DNA from: Phytomonas francai
Lineage: Eukaryota > Euglenozoa > Kinetoplastea > Trypanosomatida > Trypanosomatidae
Direction of reading: 5' to 3'
Assembly (NCBI GenBank): GCA_001766655.1
Contig: MJCC01000003.1
Span: 186,001 to 250,000 of the forward strand
Length of the DNA stretch: 64,000 nucleotides
Under the pieces are notes generated by a model. That model worked only from the letters and a program-made list of their open reading frames with translations, was not told the origin of the DNA and ran no database searches. This document shows positions 48,201 through 55,908 of the stretch, in pieces. The position numbers and the translations under genes are program-made. Positions within the stretch are counted from its first letter, which is position 1; every line of letters begins with the position of its first letter.

Positions 48201-48309
48201 TTGGCTCCAAAGAAAGGTCCTGGACGGTGTTGTGCAAAGTCGGATGCAACTTCCACTGCTGGATAGTGCTGTTCATGGTTGAAAAGCCAGATGTACTATG
48301 ACAATTCAT
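45295..48309 (-). CDS. Degenerate DEAD-box helicase-like protein (assembly gap inside)
   Basis: About 1,004 residues from ATG 48307-48309; the longer frame starts at TTG. The order of segments follows a DEAD-box helicase, but the catalytic motifs are altered. Motif I reads ATGSSTVGT (61-69) instead of AxTGxGKT, so the phosphate-binding Gly-Lys is lost. SILLAANDASVGPLFELAKG (139-158) matches motif Ia, LVTTLRGFLGW (215-225) motif Ib, and LVAEDI (273-278) replaces DEAD. In the second lobe, RALLLTHHKD (404-413) and ESVLLMGWDTFTAVDLMDID then VLIQYYPP (490-517) match motifs IV and V. Motif VI (HRxGRxxR) is missing. The C-terminal third is low-complexity with a basic RNNRRRG cluster, plausibly RNA-binding. 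A QQQQQQ tract sits at about 251-256. Likely an RNA-binding scaffold without ATPase activity. Confidence 0.72.
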   Translation of the reverse strand: MNCHSTSGFSTMNSTIQQWKLHPTLHNTVQDLSLEPTALLTTVLTRTTSDFADVLVDGRCATGSSTVGTAAAIWLYNSNALNTPGGHNLPLYKTPSAAHERRVLITLYAVHCLLANLTSRARNQRGGIGAGGARGIEVSILLAANDASVGPLFELAKGVGSRCKVGVSLVRDEESFSNAIETAVGVKGGREPSAEGSFSAPVGGNDDSAAAGFLLVTTLRGFLGWYSADFTRGLATPQHSENLGSGVEGEQQQQQQESASRAFAGVVPHIAALVAEDIGGLHPGTADEANWHSILGGIMIAAERAHGRSIPIIHLPPHFMWLCLGPLSSLSPLVRSRLSRRTRRHYPLLPNNYTSPTSASLAHCGPGTTSPMENIIMRYLLYLDDKDREKQLEMILKQTHTFRRALLLTHHKDIRPLSTKIQFSGLYDSANPDPGLSTSTYSVADGTTAPPSGGNQMNMPDSRQYFLLRSDTPERQHNLLRSFTQSKSRESVLLMGWDTFTAVDLMDIDVLIQYYPPQKSLTDQEWAEFIQILHTTGDGELKIESALRANPANSEQHIKLKVAQLRVGLSTASPLISSRCRQSPVIVTFIGNSDFSLCSHFIQQYYYSGGTGTLSGAAAAASLSAVASAPGQPGVWFPSSHPAHQPILNIAAAHPLFPLLVTGVEEGRGGGLPRGPGPRPAAMDDPVTTRNVLRVKLQKEREGLARXXXXXXXXXXXXXXXXXGNAAGGLGGALPSPGNARGGVGHAMGTHSAMNSVMSNTSPPVPAVVGDGGGKDSTGIPLQGAGGGALADTGHEDGPGAHATRKVRRGNRNNRRRGLSERKTPRDGADAGYEKLLPTKPDFSLPPNTSVAAIKKETMGDLGRGKTGNSNDNAGGPDNRDVNDGLRPLKGNSNTRRSSRRKSRADALDDAPSNKQAADAPYDSIPRKDEVPHKAGHDTAQPKYPITEGSTPAVAAESTADATNKPRATSNPDAANKKKTTAHVIGGMLEKIGIKARVESGTGI
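46142..46191. other. Assembly gap (50 N)
   Basis: Fifty undetermined bases in the GC-rich part of the helicase-like gene; the same frame continues across the N stretch, so the gap size may be right modulo 3. Confidence 0.99.
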
Positions 48310-49051
48310 CACCGTATATTGGCTCCACGCTTTTAGAAGCAACTTTTCTACTCTCCTTTCCTGACTAAAAGACAAAAATTATAATCTAGTTATCTTGTTA
48401 TATGAATATGAAGGATATTCGGAGCTTCCTTCATACACCGTAATACACACAGTAATGAAAAAATTAAAAGACAAAAAAAAACGAAACGGAATTTAAATTG
48501 CTTAAACTGTTGTTTTACCCACTGCCGTCACAACAGAATTAAACTGATAGCTAACGGGGAGGGAGGAAAGAGGGAAGTTTAAGGGATGAATTTTTTTTTT
48601 GAAGCTGTATCTGAACTCCCCACTCGACAAAGAGTAGTATAAGGATACAATTCCACAAAAAAAAAAACTGCTCATACAAAGAAAATACTCCAACGATAGA
48701 CATACGTTGATAGAAAACTATACATATTAAATCATATCTGCAGCTAACATGAAGAACCTCGCTTCAACAAACTTCAGATACATCAAGCAGAGAGGTAGAG
48801 TGAAGATTTTTAATAGGAAATCAAAAATGCTTGTCGGATGTCCCTCCTCATTTTGACATATTTTTGAACGGAAAGGTTCAAAAAAAAGCCTTGCTGACTG
48901 AAAGAACTAAACTATAAACTATTTGCTCTTTTGGTGGCGTTCCCAATGGATTCCTCTTTTTGTTCCCTTTGCAATATACGCTTATTTGTTCTATAGAGGC
49001 CAGGCCAGATTGGATATTCAAGATCCACATTTCTGTGCTACGCGAAACACC
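48310..49051. other. Intergenic
   Basis: AT-rich spacer without supported gene; T/A homopolymers at about 48592-48600 and 48656-48668. Confidence 0.5.
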
Positions 49052-50494
49052 CTATAGTGCAATATACGCTTTGCCAACCCCACACCTTGACGCGTCGAGC
49101 CATTCCTTCAGCAAGGAATGGTACGGTATGTCAGACGAGGAATCTTCTCCCTCCACACGCTTCTGTTCAGTCGATACCACCTCGTTCCCGTTTGGCAACC
49201 ACTCACCACGTTCCGTGTCGTGTTGGGTGTCTGCTTTATGGTCGGGAGGCATTGGTGTAGAAGAGCCGTCCTGGTCCACAAGATATCGTCGGGAAATTGG
49301 GGCCGATGCGTCGGCGGACCAGATGGTCAAATGGGACGTCTTCGGGGATGGGGCCGCGTTTGAGGGCACCCCTTGGACATCTTCCGAGGTTCCCGGATGT
49401 CCCGGGGGCCTCCCCCGCGGATCCGCCCGGTTCTTCCGCCCCACCGCGCGGCGCCAAATCTGCGTGCAGCCGCCCTCCTCGTGCGCCTGCACGCGCGCGG
49501 GGGGGACGCGGCCCGACCCTGCCAGTGCGGCCTCCCGCATGTGCCGTAGGATCGGCAGGTCCGAGGCCGAGATGTTCTGCCATGGCGGACGGCGTACCCG
49601 CCGCGACGAGGCTGCCCTCCCAGAAGGCCCCCTCTCCCCCCTCTCTCCCCCCGTCTCCTCCGCGAAGGGGCCCCGCGCGCCCGTGTGGACGACGAAGCCG
49701 TCGTAGGAGGTCGAGATCAGCGGCGGGAGCAGCGCGCGCGGCACCGTCCTCAGCACTTCCCCGACGTCCGGGGGTGGGAAGGGGTGGCCGCGGAGGAGCG
49801 GCACCCGCGTCGACCGCGCGTGATCGCCGCCCTCCGAGCCCGACGAGGTTGTCCAGCCCTGTCCCAGGCGCACGCCGCACTCCTGCTCGAGGATTCGGGC
49901 CCCCGCGAAGGGCTCCGCCGGTTTGAAGCGGCTTATCTTCGCCACCCGATTCCTATGAACGTGGGTATACCAGTCATTCAACGATTCCGCGGTCTTGACG
50001 TTCGGCTTGGCGTCGATCAAATGCCGCAAAAGCGTCTGGTTCGCCTCTTGCACGGACTCGGCAAGCCTTCGGCGTTGCAACCATCGCCGCTGCGCCTGCT
50101 CGTTTTTACGTCTTCCCATTTCGTCCTCCTCGTCTGGGCTCCCACATATTTGCTGTGTGTGGCGCACAGAGTCCCTCGTACTCTCGATGAGATGGTTCAA
50201 AATCACTTGATTCTTTCGGTACAAGTCCTTTTCCTTTGCCTTGACTAGGCGCATGTAGCGAATGCTAGGCGTGCCAAAAGGCTGCGATCCGCCCGAGGCT
50301 TCCTTGGCATGGTCCTCGGCAAGTTCCACGCCTGGGGTGCCGCCTTGAATTCCTTTGGAGGGGCCCAGGCGGATACGCGCCAGACGCTCCATGTGGGAAA
50401 GATGCAGCATGCCTATCTCACGCTCTCTGGTGGTTAAGCGTGAACGGGTGGTGGACGGACGGCGTCGCGAAGCAGACCGCGGCGCAATGTTCAT
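49052..50494 (-). CDS. CFAP97 (hemingway)-like protein, possibly axonemal
   Basis: A 480-residue basic protein. Two segments repeat a pattern seen in CFAP97-domain proteins: LYRKNQVILNHLIESTRDSV (91-110), and VQEANQTLLRHLIDAKPNVK (148-167) followed by SLNDWYTHVHRNRVAKISRF (171-190). The Asn-Gln-x-Leu-Leu core and the closing Ile-Ser-Arg-Phe support this. CFAP97 proteins occur in cilia and sperm tails, so an axonemal or flagellar role would fit a flagellate; this is inference. The rest is polar and disordered with Arg-rich stretches. The GC patch covers only the middle (about 49360-49920), with balanced coding sequence on both sides. Confidence 0.72.
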   Translation of the reverse strand: MNIAPRSASRRRPSTTRSRLTTREREIGMLHLSHMERLARIRLGPSKGIQGGTPGVELAEDHAKEASGGSQPFGTPSIRYMRLVKAKEKDLYRKNQVILNHLIESTRDSVRHTQQICGSPDEEDEMGRRKNEQAQRRWLQRRRLAESVQEANQTLLRHLIDAKPNVKTAESLNDWYTHVHRNRVAKISRFKPAEPFAGARILEQECGVRLGQGWTTSSGSEGGDHARSTRVPLLRGHPFPPPDVGEVLRTVPRALLPPLISTSYDGFVVHTGARGPFAEETGGERGERGPSGRAASSRRVRRPPWQNISASDLPILRHMREAALAGSGRVPPARVQAHEEGGCTQIWRRAVGRKNRADPRGRPPGHPGTSEDVQGVPSNAAPSPKTSHLTIWSADASAPISRRYLVDQDGSSTPMPPDHKADTQHDTERGEWLPNGNEVVSTEQKRVEGEDSSSDIPYHSLLKEWLDASRCGVGKAYIAL

Positions 50495-51122
50495 ATGTCT
50501 ACAAATGAAAATGAATGCCCTTTTCTACCCCCACCTAGACACACTTATTGAGGCTTTTTTGTGAATTCTGTAAAGCAAAACAAGGGGGTGGGAAGGGAGG
50601 GAGAGGGTCATGGTTAGAAAAATATCATCACCCTTCTCCAGAAACAGTGGCACTTCTCACAGGTAATTTGGATAGAGAAGGAAAATAAACGCGGTATCTA
50701 GTTTGAATGAATCCATTATCTAAAGAAGGTTAACAGTATACGTTTTGCTCTGGGCCCCACAGCCCATTTTCCCCTGAGCAGGGGAGGGGAGGGGGGTCTC
50801 CCAGACTCGGTTTACCATAGCTTTACAAAAAGCAGGAGATGATGTATAAAAAACAAAATGCAAGAGTCTACGCTCACTTGAGAGTCATTTTCTCAGTAGG
50901 GCAGGTGTCCAAAATCGTTTTGAGGAAAATGTAAATTTCGATTAAAAGGCATATAATAACTATTATAATAAATGACGCAGGACTATCCTCGGGCACAACT
51001 GTAAGCCTTTGAATTCGATCCCTGGAGAAAATAATGCATGACGAAAAACAATTTTAATCTATGGTAAATAAGAAATCTCTGATAAACGAAAAGGTCTCGT
51101 CTTCACATCCCTGAGTAGAGGT
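50495..51122. other. Intergenic
   Basis: Apart from the splice signal at 50568-50612 there is a G-rich block at 50771-50795 (C-rich on the sense strand) and AT-rich sequence. No gene. Confidence 0.5.
50568..50612 (-). promoter_or_regulatory. Candidate trans-splicing signal for the CFAP97-like gene
   Basis: Sense strand: pyrimidine-rich CCCTCTCCCTCCCTTCCC (about 50585-50610), then GCTTTACAG with its AG at 50568-50569. The ATG is about 74 bases further, and no other ATG lies between. Confidence 0.65.
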
Positions 51123-52547
51123 CTAAAACAGGTTTGCTTCATCGAGACGTTTAGAGGAGGAACGTGCATACGAAACGTGAATCTTCGAAAAATGCAACGG
51201 CCCCCCTTCTCTAATGTGAAATCTATGTGGATCAATATAGTCTATTTTTTTAATACCAGACGACGGTGCGACGATGGCATCGACATGAGCGTCTTCACTG
51301 TTGACACACTCCCAGAGGCTGTCCGCAGCTTCGAGTTTCTCGTCCCCACTCAAAACCTGTTGATCAAAAGCAACACCAATGGCCTCGACAGTTAGATGTT
51401 TTCCGGCATATATCTCAGACTCACCATTCGTCAGCCTTTTTTCAGGAGCGGGTGGGGATACTACCGTGTTGTTGTCGACCAGCTGCCGCAGGTGATTTAA
51501 GAAGCGATCGTAGAACCCACCGCCCTTCCCTAGACGTAGGCCTCTAAGTCGCTGAAAACACACACCAGGGGCAAGCACGACAACATCCACATTGCTGACC
51601 TCTGAAATCTCATCAAACGGATAGCACTCTTGCGAGTCGATAGATTCGCGATTATTATTATTCGGATCGATTTCGAGACCCCTGGGAAGATGCTGAAAAT
51701 TGTCCCCCCTGATCCCGAGTCGTACAAGTCCTAGGGGCGACAGGTGCTCTGGAAACAAACGCCCCCAGTCCTCACAGGGTAAAATTTTCCGTGGATGCCG
51801 CGGGTTATGACTTGCCATACCAGGGAACCCGTTGCCGCGATTTTCACATCCATGGCCTGTGGCATTACGTCTTACAAAAAAAGACTCAAATTCATCGGTC
51901 TTCAGCTCACACAATTTCAGTGGGCCACGGATTTCAAAGGAATCCCTCAAGTCCTTGGCGTCATACAGCTCCACAAATACCATACCTCGGTCTAGTCGCT
52001 CGTGTGCATCGGCAATGGGGTAATGCCACTCTGCGAAATGCGCTGAGGAACTGTTTGGGGCGGAGGTCTTCCCTGGCTTCGAGACGATCCCATTAGGGTC
52101 CACCACCACGGGCACCATTACATAGACCTCTGTAGGCGCAATAGCAGAGTTGGATGTTTCACCCCGTTTAAACTCAGCTTTACTCAGCTGGCTCCAGGAC
52201 CAGAGCCGCTCGAGTAGGGGTAGGAGATTAACTTCGTAATACAATGGTAGAGTGGCGCAGACGTAGAGTTGTCGCCTTTCCATCGGGAAGCCACTGATCC
52301 CTAGGGGCATCGCAGACGCTTTCGCAGTTTCCCTATTTTTGCGAGCATAACGCGCGTGTTCGGAATTTCCTGAAAAGAGGTACCTGTTGTACAAATAATT
52401 GAATAAAGTATCACACACAGCGTTGGAAGATCGCTCGCGCTCGTCTGGGTATGAAAGAGCCCACGACCGAAGATTCTTCAATAAATGAGAGCGCATTGCT
52501 CGCTTTGCGGCAAAGCAGTCTAAAAACTTTGTGGTAAAAGTATACAT
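51123..52547 (-). CDS. MTHFS: 5-formyltetrahydrofolate cyclo-ligase with large inserts
   Basis: A 474-residue homologue of 5-formyltetrahydrofolate cyclo-ligase, which converts 5-formyl-THF to 5,10-methenyl-THF with ATP and so returns stored folate to one-carbon metabolism. The diagnostic glycine-rich motif LRLGKGGGFYDRF lies at about 335-347, preceded by VDVVVLAPGVCFQ, as in the family. The N-terminal helix AKRAMRSHLLKNLRSWALSY also fits. Typical enzymes are about 200 residues. This one is more than twice that, with added segments between the N-terminal helices and the core (about 100-280) and in the C-terminal part. The motif Lys replaces the more usual Tyr or Phe after LG. No clear targeting signal. 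Balanced composition. Confidence 0.85.
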   Translation of the reverse strand: MYTFTTKFLDCFAAKRAMRSHLLKNLRSWALSYPDERERSSNAVCDTLFNYLYNRYLFSGNSEHARYARKNRETAKASAMPLGISGFPMERRQLYVCATLPLYYEVNLLPLLERLWSWSQLSKAEFKRGETSNSAIAPTEVYVMVPVVVDPNGIVSKPGKTSAPNSSSAHFAEWHYPIADAHERLDRGMVFVELYDAKDLRDSFEIRGPLKLCELKTDEFESFFVRRNATGHGCENRGNGFPGMASHNPRHPRKILPCEDWGRLFPEHLSPLGLVRLGIRGDNFQHLPRGLEIDPNNNNRESIDSQECYPFDEISEVSNVDVVVLAPGVCFQRLRGLRLGKGGGFYDRFLNHLRQLVDNNTVVSPPAPEKRLTNGESEIYAGKHLTVEAIGVAFDQQVLSGDEKLEAADSLWECVNSEDAHVDAIVAPSSGIKKIDYIDPHRFHIREGGPLHFSKIHVSYARSSSKRLDEANLF

Positions 52548-52853
52548 ACCTATTTTAAAAATTCATGCAAGGGATAAAATAAAAATGGCTTCCCAACTTG
52601 GATGTTACCCTCATGCCTATAACGCAAACCAAATATATATCCTTCATCATAATGAAGCTCAAGGCAGGTAAGATACAAAATTTCCGCATATAAAACTACT
52701 CTTTCAGTGCCACTTACGGCTATCCATTTTCATTGAAGCCGGTAAAAACAAAAAAGGGGGAAACGATACTAAGACTAACGGAAAAAAATCGGTGAAAATC
52801 TGCTGTAATAAACGACAAGATATGTATATATTAAAACAAAACAAAAAATCAAA
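52548..52853. other. Intergenic
   Basis: AT-rich spacer of about 300 bases; nothing recognised. Confidence 0.55.
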
Positions 52854-54035
52854 CTACTTTATAGTCTTCCGAAGTTCATTAAAAATGGGTTTCAGAAAAG
52901 CCGTCTCCTCTGCCATTTCCGCACTTGTTCGCGAGGGCTTAGGGACCTCGCCCTCGGCCGTATCTGGAGCCACACTCAGATCCTCTGGTGAGTTGAAGGG
53001 AATGATGTGGGTGTGTAAATGGGGGACGGTCTGCCCCGAATCCCTTCCCTGCTGGATGGCCACGGAATAACTCACACCCGTAGACCCTCGCAGCGGGGCA
53101 TGGTCTTGGCACGTACGGTTGTGAACCTCATTCAGCACGCGAAGGGTCAGGGCCATTGTGTGGCCCCAGTCCTTGAGCTCCTCCTCGGTGAGGCCATGAA
53201 TTGTTCCCACACAACGCAAGGGCACCACCATGAGGTGGTGTGGAAGAATGGGCCGGAGGTTCACCATCACGCAAAAGTGCTCCGAGCGGTACGGGATGCT
53301 GACCCCGACCAAAACCAGAAAGGGGTAAAAGGTGAAGACGGAGCTGGGGCCGGGCGAGGAGACGGATATTTGGACATTACTTTCGGACTTCAATCGCGCG
53401 TTGGCCTCTCGTGCAAGGGGGTCAGAATCGAACTTGGCCTCCGGTGTCCTCGCGCGCGGGCTGTCCGGAGACAGTCCCAACGCCGCCTGCGCGTCTGCCG
53501 CGGAGTGGGCCGGTTGGCTCCGCGTTTGCCGGAGTAGTTCGGCAAATCCGTCAATCTTGGACGACCCGTCAGGCCCGACCTGGTAACACTTGAGCAAATC
53601 GTAGATTAGATTATTCGGGATAAAGTCCCCATTGACCCGCTCAACAACGTGGATACAGAGCAAGTTTTGTATATTTTCTTGAGGCGGCCTTGCCTCAGAC
53701 TGACCTTGGGTGTCTGGATCTGAAGTGGTCGAAGCGGGAACTGTCGAGTTCCCTTGGAAAGTGAAGTTGATGGACTCCGCGGGATGCGTAATAGCACGGC
53801 AAAGCACAAGAATCTGGGTTATGTCCTCGTGAACGAGGCTGTCAATACTAAATTTGAGTTCAGCCACCGAAGGGTCGCGCTTCGCAGCTGAAACCGGCGA
53901 TGTATTTTGTGGCGGCAATAATTTCTCAAGAAAGCGCTGATAACTTTTGCAGCTATTGACAGCGGTAATAATGTAATGTCGGTCGGGTAACATTTTGGAG
54001 ACCGCCATAGTAGGCGGCAATTTAGCCACGCGCAT
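52854..54035 (-). CDS. HIT-family dinucleoside polyphosphate hydrolase, FHIT type, extended
   Basis: A 393-residue protein from ATG 54033-54035; the longer frame starts at TTG. The C-terminal 150 residues form a HIT domain: SEHFCVMVNLRPILPHHLMV followed by VPLRCVGTI, then a helical stretch and QQGRDSGQTVPHLHTHIIPF with the catalytic His triad H339-x-H341-x-H343. The GQTV before the triad is typical of FHIT (Ap3A hydrolase) rather than HINT or GalT. FHIT itself is about 150 residues; here some 240 residues precede the domain (helical, with a Ser/Pro-rich linker) and have no match I recognise. A role in removing ApnA alarmones is inferred from the family. Confidence 0.9.
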   Translation of the reverse strand: MRVAKLPPTMAVSKMLPDRHYIITAVNSCKSYQRFLEKLLPPQNTSPVSAAKRDPSVAELKFSIDSLVHEDITQILVLCRAITHPAESINFTFQGNSTVPASTTSDPDTQGQSEARPPQENIQNLLCIHVVERVNGDFIPNNLIYDLLKCYQVGPDGSSKIDGFAELLRQTRSQPAHSAADAQAALGLSPDSPRARTPEAKFDSDPLAREANARLKSESNVQISVSSPGPSSVFTFYPFLVLVGVSIPYRSEHFCVMVNLRPILPHHLMVVPLRCVGTIHGLTEEELKDWGHTMALTLRVLNEVHNRTCQDHAPLRGSTGVSYSVAIQQGRDSGQTVPHLHTHIIPFNSPEDLSVAPDTAEGEVPKPSRTSAEMAEETAFLKPIFNELRKTIK

Positions 54036-54444
54036 TTTCCACCTTTCAAAAGCTCTTTTTTTTTGCAATATATTGTAAAAGTTTACAACTCTTCGATCAA
54101 TAACTATAAGTATATATACAAATGTATAAATATATGGGCGAGGGTTGTGTTTTTTTAGCGTATAAATTCCATTTCAGTACATATATAGTAAATTCAATAC
54201 TAGGATAAAGAATAAAAGTGTCCAAGATGGAACCGCTACTCATTTTCCCCCTCTGTTCGTGTCATTTATATGCGTGCACTCCCACCTCACCCTCGTGAAA
54301 ATTAAATCTGCTCAGAGTTTTGTGTAAAATAATAAAGAAGGGTGAGGGGGGTTTTTTCCCCTTTCTTATCGTGCGTATTACCCAGGAGGGGGGAAATTTA
54401 TCTAAAATAACTCAATGAAGCATTCTTGAATATTTAGTCGTTTA
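54036..54444. other. Intergenic
   Basis: AT-rich. A plus-strand T9 run at 54056-54064. No gene recognised. Confidence 0.5.
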
Positions 54445-55707
54445 CTAGGCACCCTTGTTATGAAACTTCAATGCATCATAAGTCTGCTTTTCTTTCATGA
54501 GTGTCGCAATCAACGCGGATTGTGCGTTCTTAGTCAACATTTTATCTGAGCGGGATGAAATTTCGTTCGGAATCATCACCATGATGAAACTAAAAGGCAG
54601 TGGTAGGGAAAACTCAATATTTTCCAAAAGAGGATCAGATGCGCTCTCTTGATTTTCTTTGAAAACATGGAGAGGCTTTGAGCCCTCTGGCGATGGGCTC
54701 AACTCCTTTGCAACACAGATAGTAGAAATATTTCCAGAAGAAACATTTGCTCCATAAGAGGAATCTGATAATTGGCCCCGTCCGCTTTTCCTAAAGGCAT
54801 TATTTCGTTCACAGATCGTCTTCACCAACCATCTGCGAATGTACTGAGGTACTAGTCTCTGAAGTTTGGTGTCGCCCGCGTAGAGATCCTCCCGAGTCAT
54901 CATCGTACGATAATTTATGGAACCAACAGAGTGAGCCAAGTTATTATCGCCACCAATTGGATAAGTTGGGGGGTGAAAGGGCGCAACCAGTGGCTCACCT
55001 GAGACAGATGGAATCACACAAGCTGAACCGGGATTCGCGGCGTTTGCATCGATGAGGGCCTTGATAGAGCACAAATGTACATCACTGTCGCGACCAGGAT
55101 TAAGAGCACGCTGCAGTTGCTCCATTCCTTCAAAAAACTTTGCACCTTGATCGTAGCGATCCTCGTAGTAGAATACACGTTGTGGTTTCCACTTTAGAAT
55201 GACATCAAAAAAAGTGTTCAGCTTATATTCGACAGTCCCCGCCGCCTCAGACTGTTTGAGATAGACGTGCTCGATATGTCGAAGTAAGCCTATATGATCC
55301 AACAAGTACTCGATACGTCTCCGATACTTTTCATCCCGACCCGTCATAACGAAAAAAAGACGCTTCACCGTGCCATCGCCATTTGTGTGCTCTTGAGAGT
55401 GATTCACGGAATTCCATTGCTGAGATTGGCCATCGGAGATCCCATTACAGGATGAGGGTTTCCCCGCGATAAGAGCACGAAACCAGTTCACTACCGGCGT
55501 GACATACCATATCAACTCAGCAGGTTCAGCCGGCACGGCCGGTGGAGAGAGAGTAGACAGACTCTGAAACCACCCATACCCACCCGAAGTCAACGGCCCT
55601 AAAAGCCTCCCATACACTCCTGGCCCGTATTCTGCGTAAACGAAACCTTTTTTGGGTGTTGGGGAGAAGAATAATGTCCCATCAAAGTCAAAAATGTGGA
55701 TTTCCAT
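54445..55707 (-). CDS. HAD-superfamily protein of the HAD_SAK (Swiss-army-knife) type
   Basis: A 420-residue protein from ATG 55705-55707 (MEIHIFDFDGTLFF); a frame five codons longer starts at TTG. The first HAD motif has D7 and D9 (DFDGTLF). Motif II is FVMTGRDEKYRRRI, and motif IV is probably in YYEDRYDQGAKF, with a preceding FFDVILKWKPQRVFYYEDR. This combination, with W in YGWFQ and the TGR motif, matches the HAD_SAK_1 (PF10307) group of fungal and protist proteins linked by domain fusion to RNA repair. The C-terminal 180 residues are polar with a late conserved-looking LPLPFSFIMVMI. Function in RNA repair is hypothetical; phosphatase chemistry is likely. Confidence 0.82.
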   Translation of the reverse strand: MEIHIFDFDGTLFFSPTPKKGFVYAEYGPGVYGRLLGPLTSGGYGWFQSLSTLSPPAVPAEPAELIWYVTPVVNWFRALIAGKPSSCNGISDGQSQQWNSVNHSQEHTNGDGTVKRLFFVMTGRDEKYRRRIEYLLDHIGLLRHIEHVYLKQSEAAGTVEYKLNTFFDVILKWKPQRVFYYEDRYDQGAKFFEGMEQLQRALNPGRDSDVHLCSIKALIDANAANPGSACVIPSVSGEPLVAPFHPPTYPIGGDNNLAHSVGSINYRTMMTREDLYAGDTKLQRLVPQYIRRWLVKTICERNNAFRKSGRGQLSDSSYGANVSSGNISTICVAKELSPSPEGSKPLHVFKENQESASDPLLENIEFSLPLPFSFIMVMIPNEISSRSDKMLTKNAQSALIATLMKEKQTYDALKFHNKGA

Positions 55708-55908
55708 GACGTTAACCTTCAATATTCAGAAAAATGTAAATTTTGAAAGAGAAAAGTCAAGGCACCCCCTCACATCACATGTATTGCAAGACGAAAGGCG
55801 TTCGCGTTGATCGTCGGTTTCAATTAGGGTAAGGAGTCAAAATAGTACCTCTTATAGAAAATATCTCATACCCCTCCCCCCCAAAAAAAAAAAAATCCAT
55901 CCATTCCA

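Noticed and set aside
48307..48375. TTG starts giving longer proteins (48375, 54068, 55722, 57624, 5190) and GTG starts (32367, 63913)
   Set aside because: Nuclear kinetoplastid genes start at ATG; the first in-frame ATG was used in each case.
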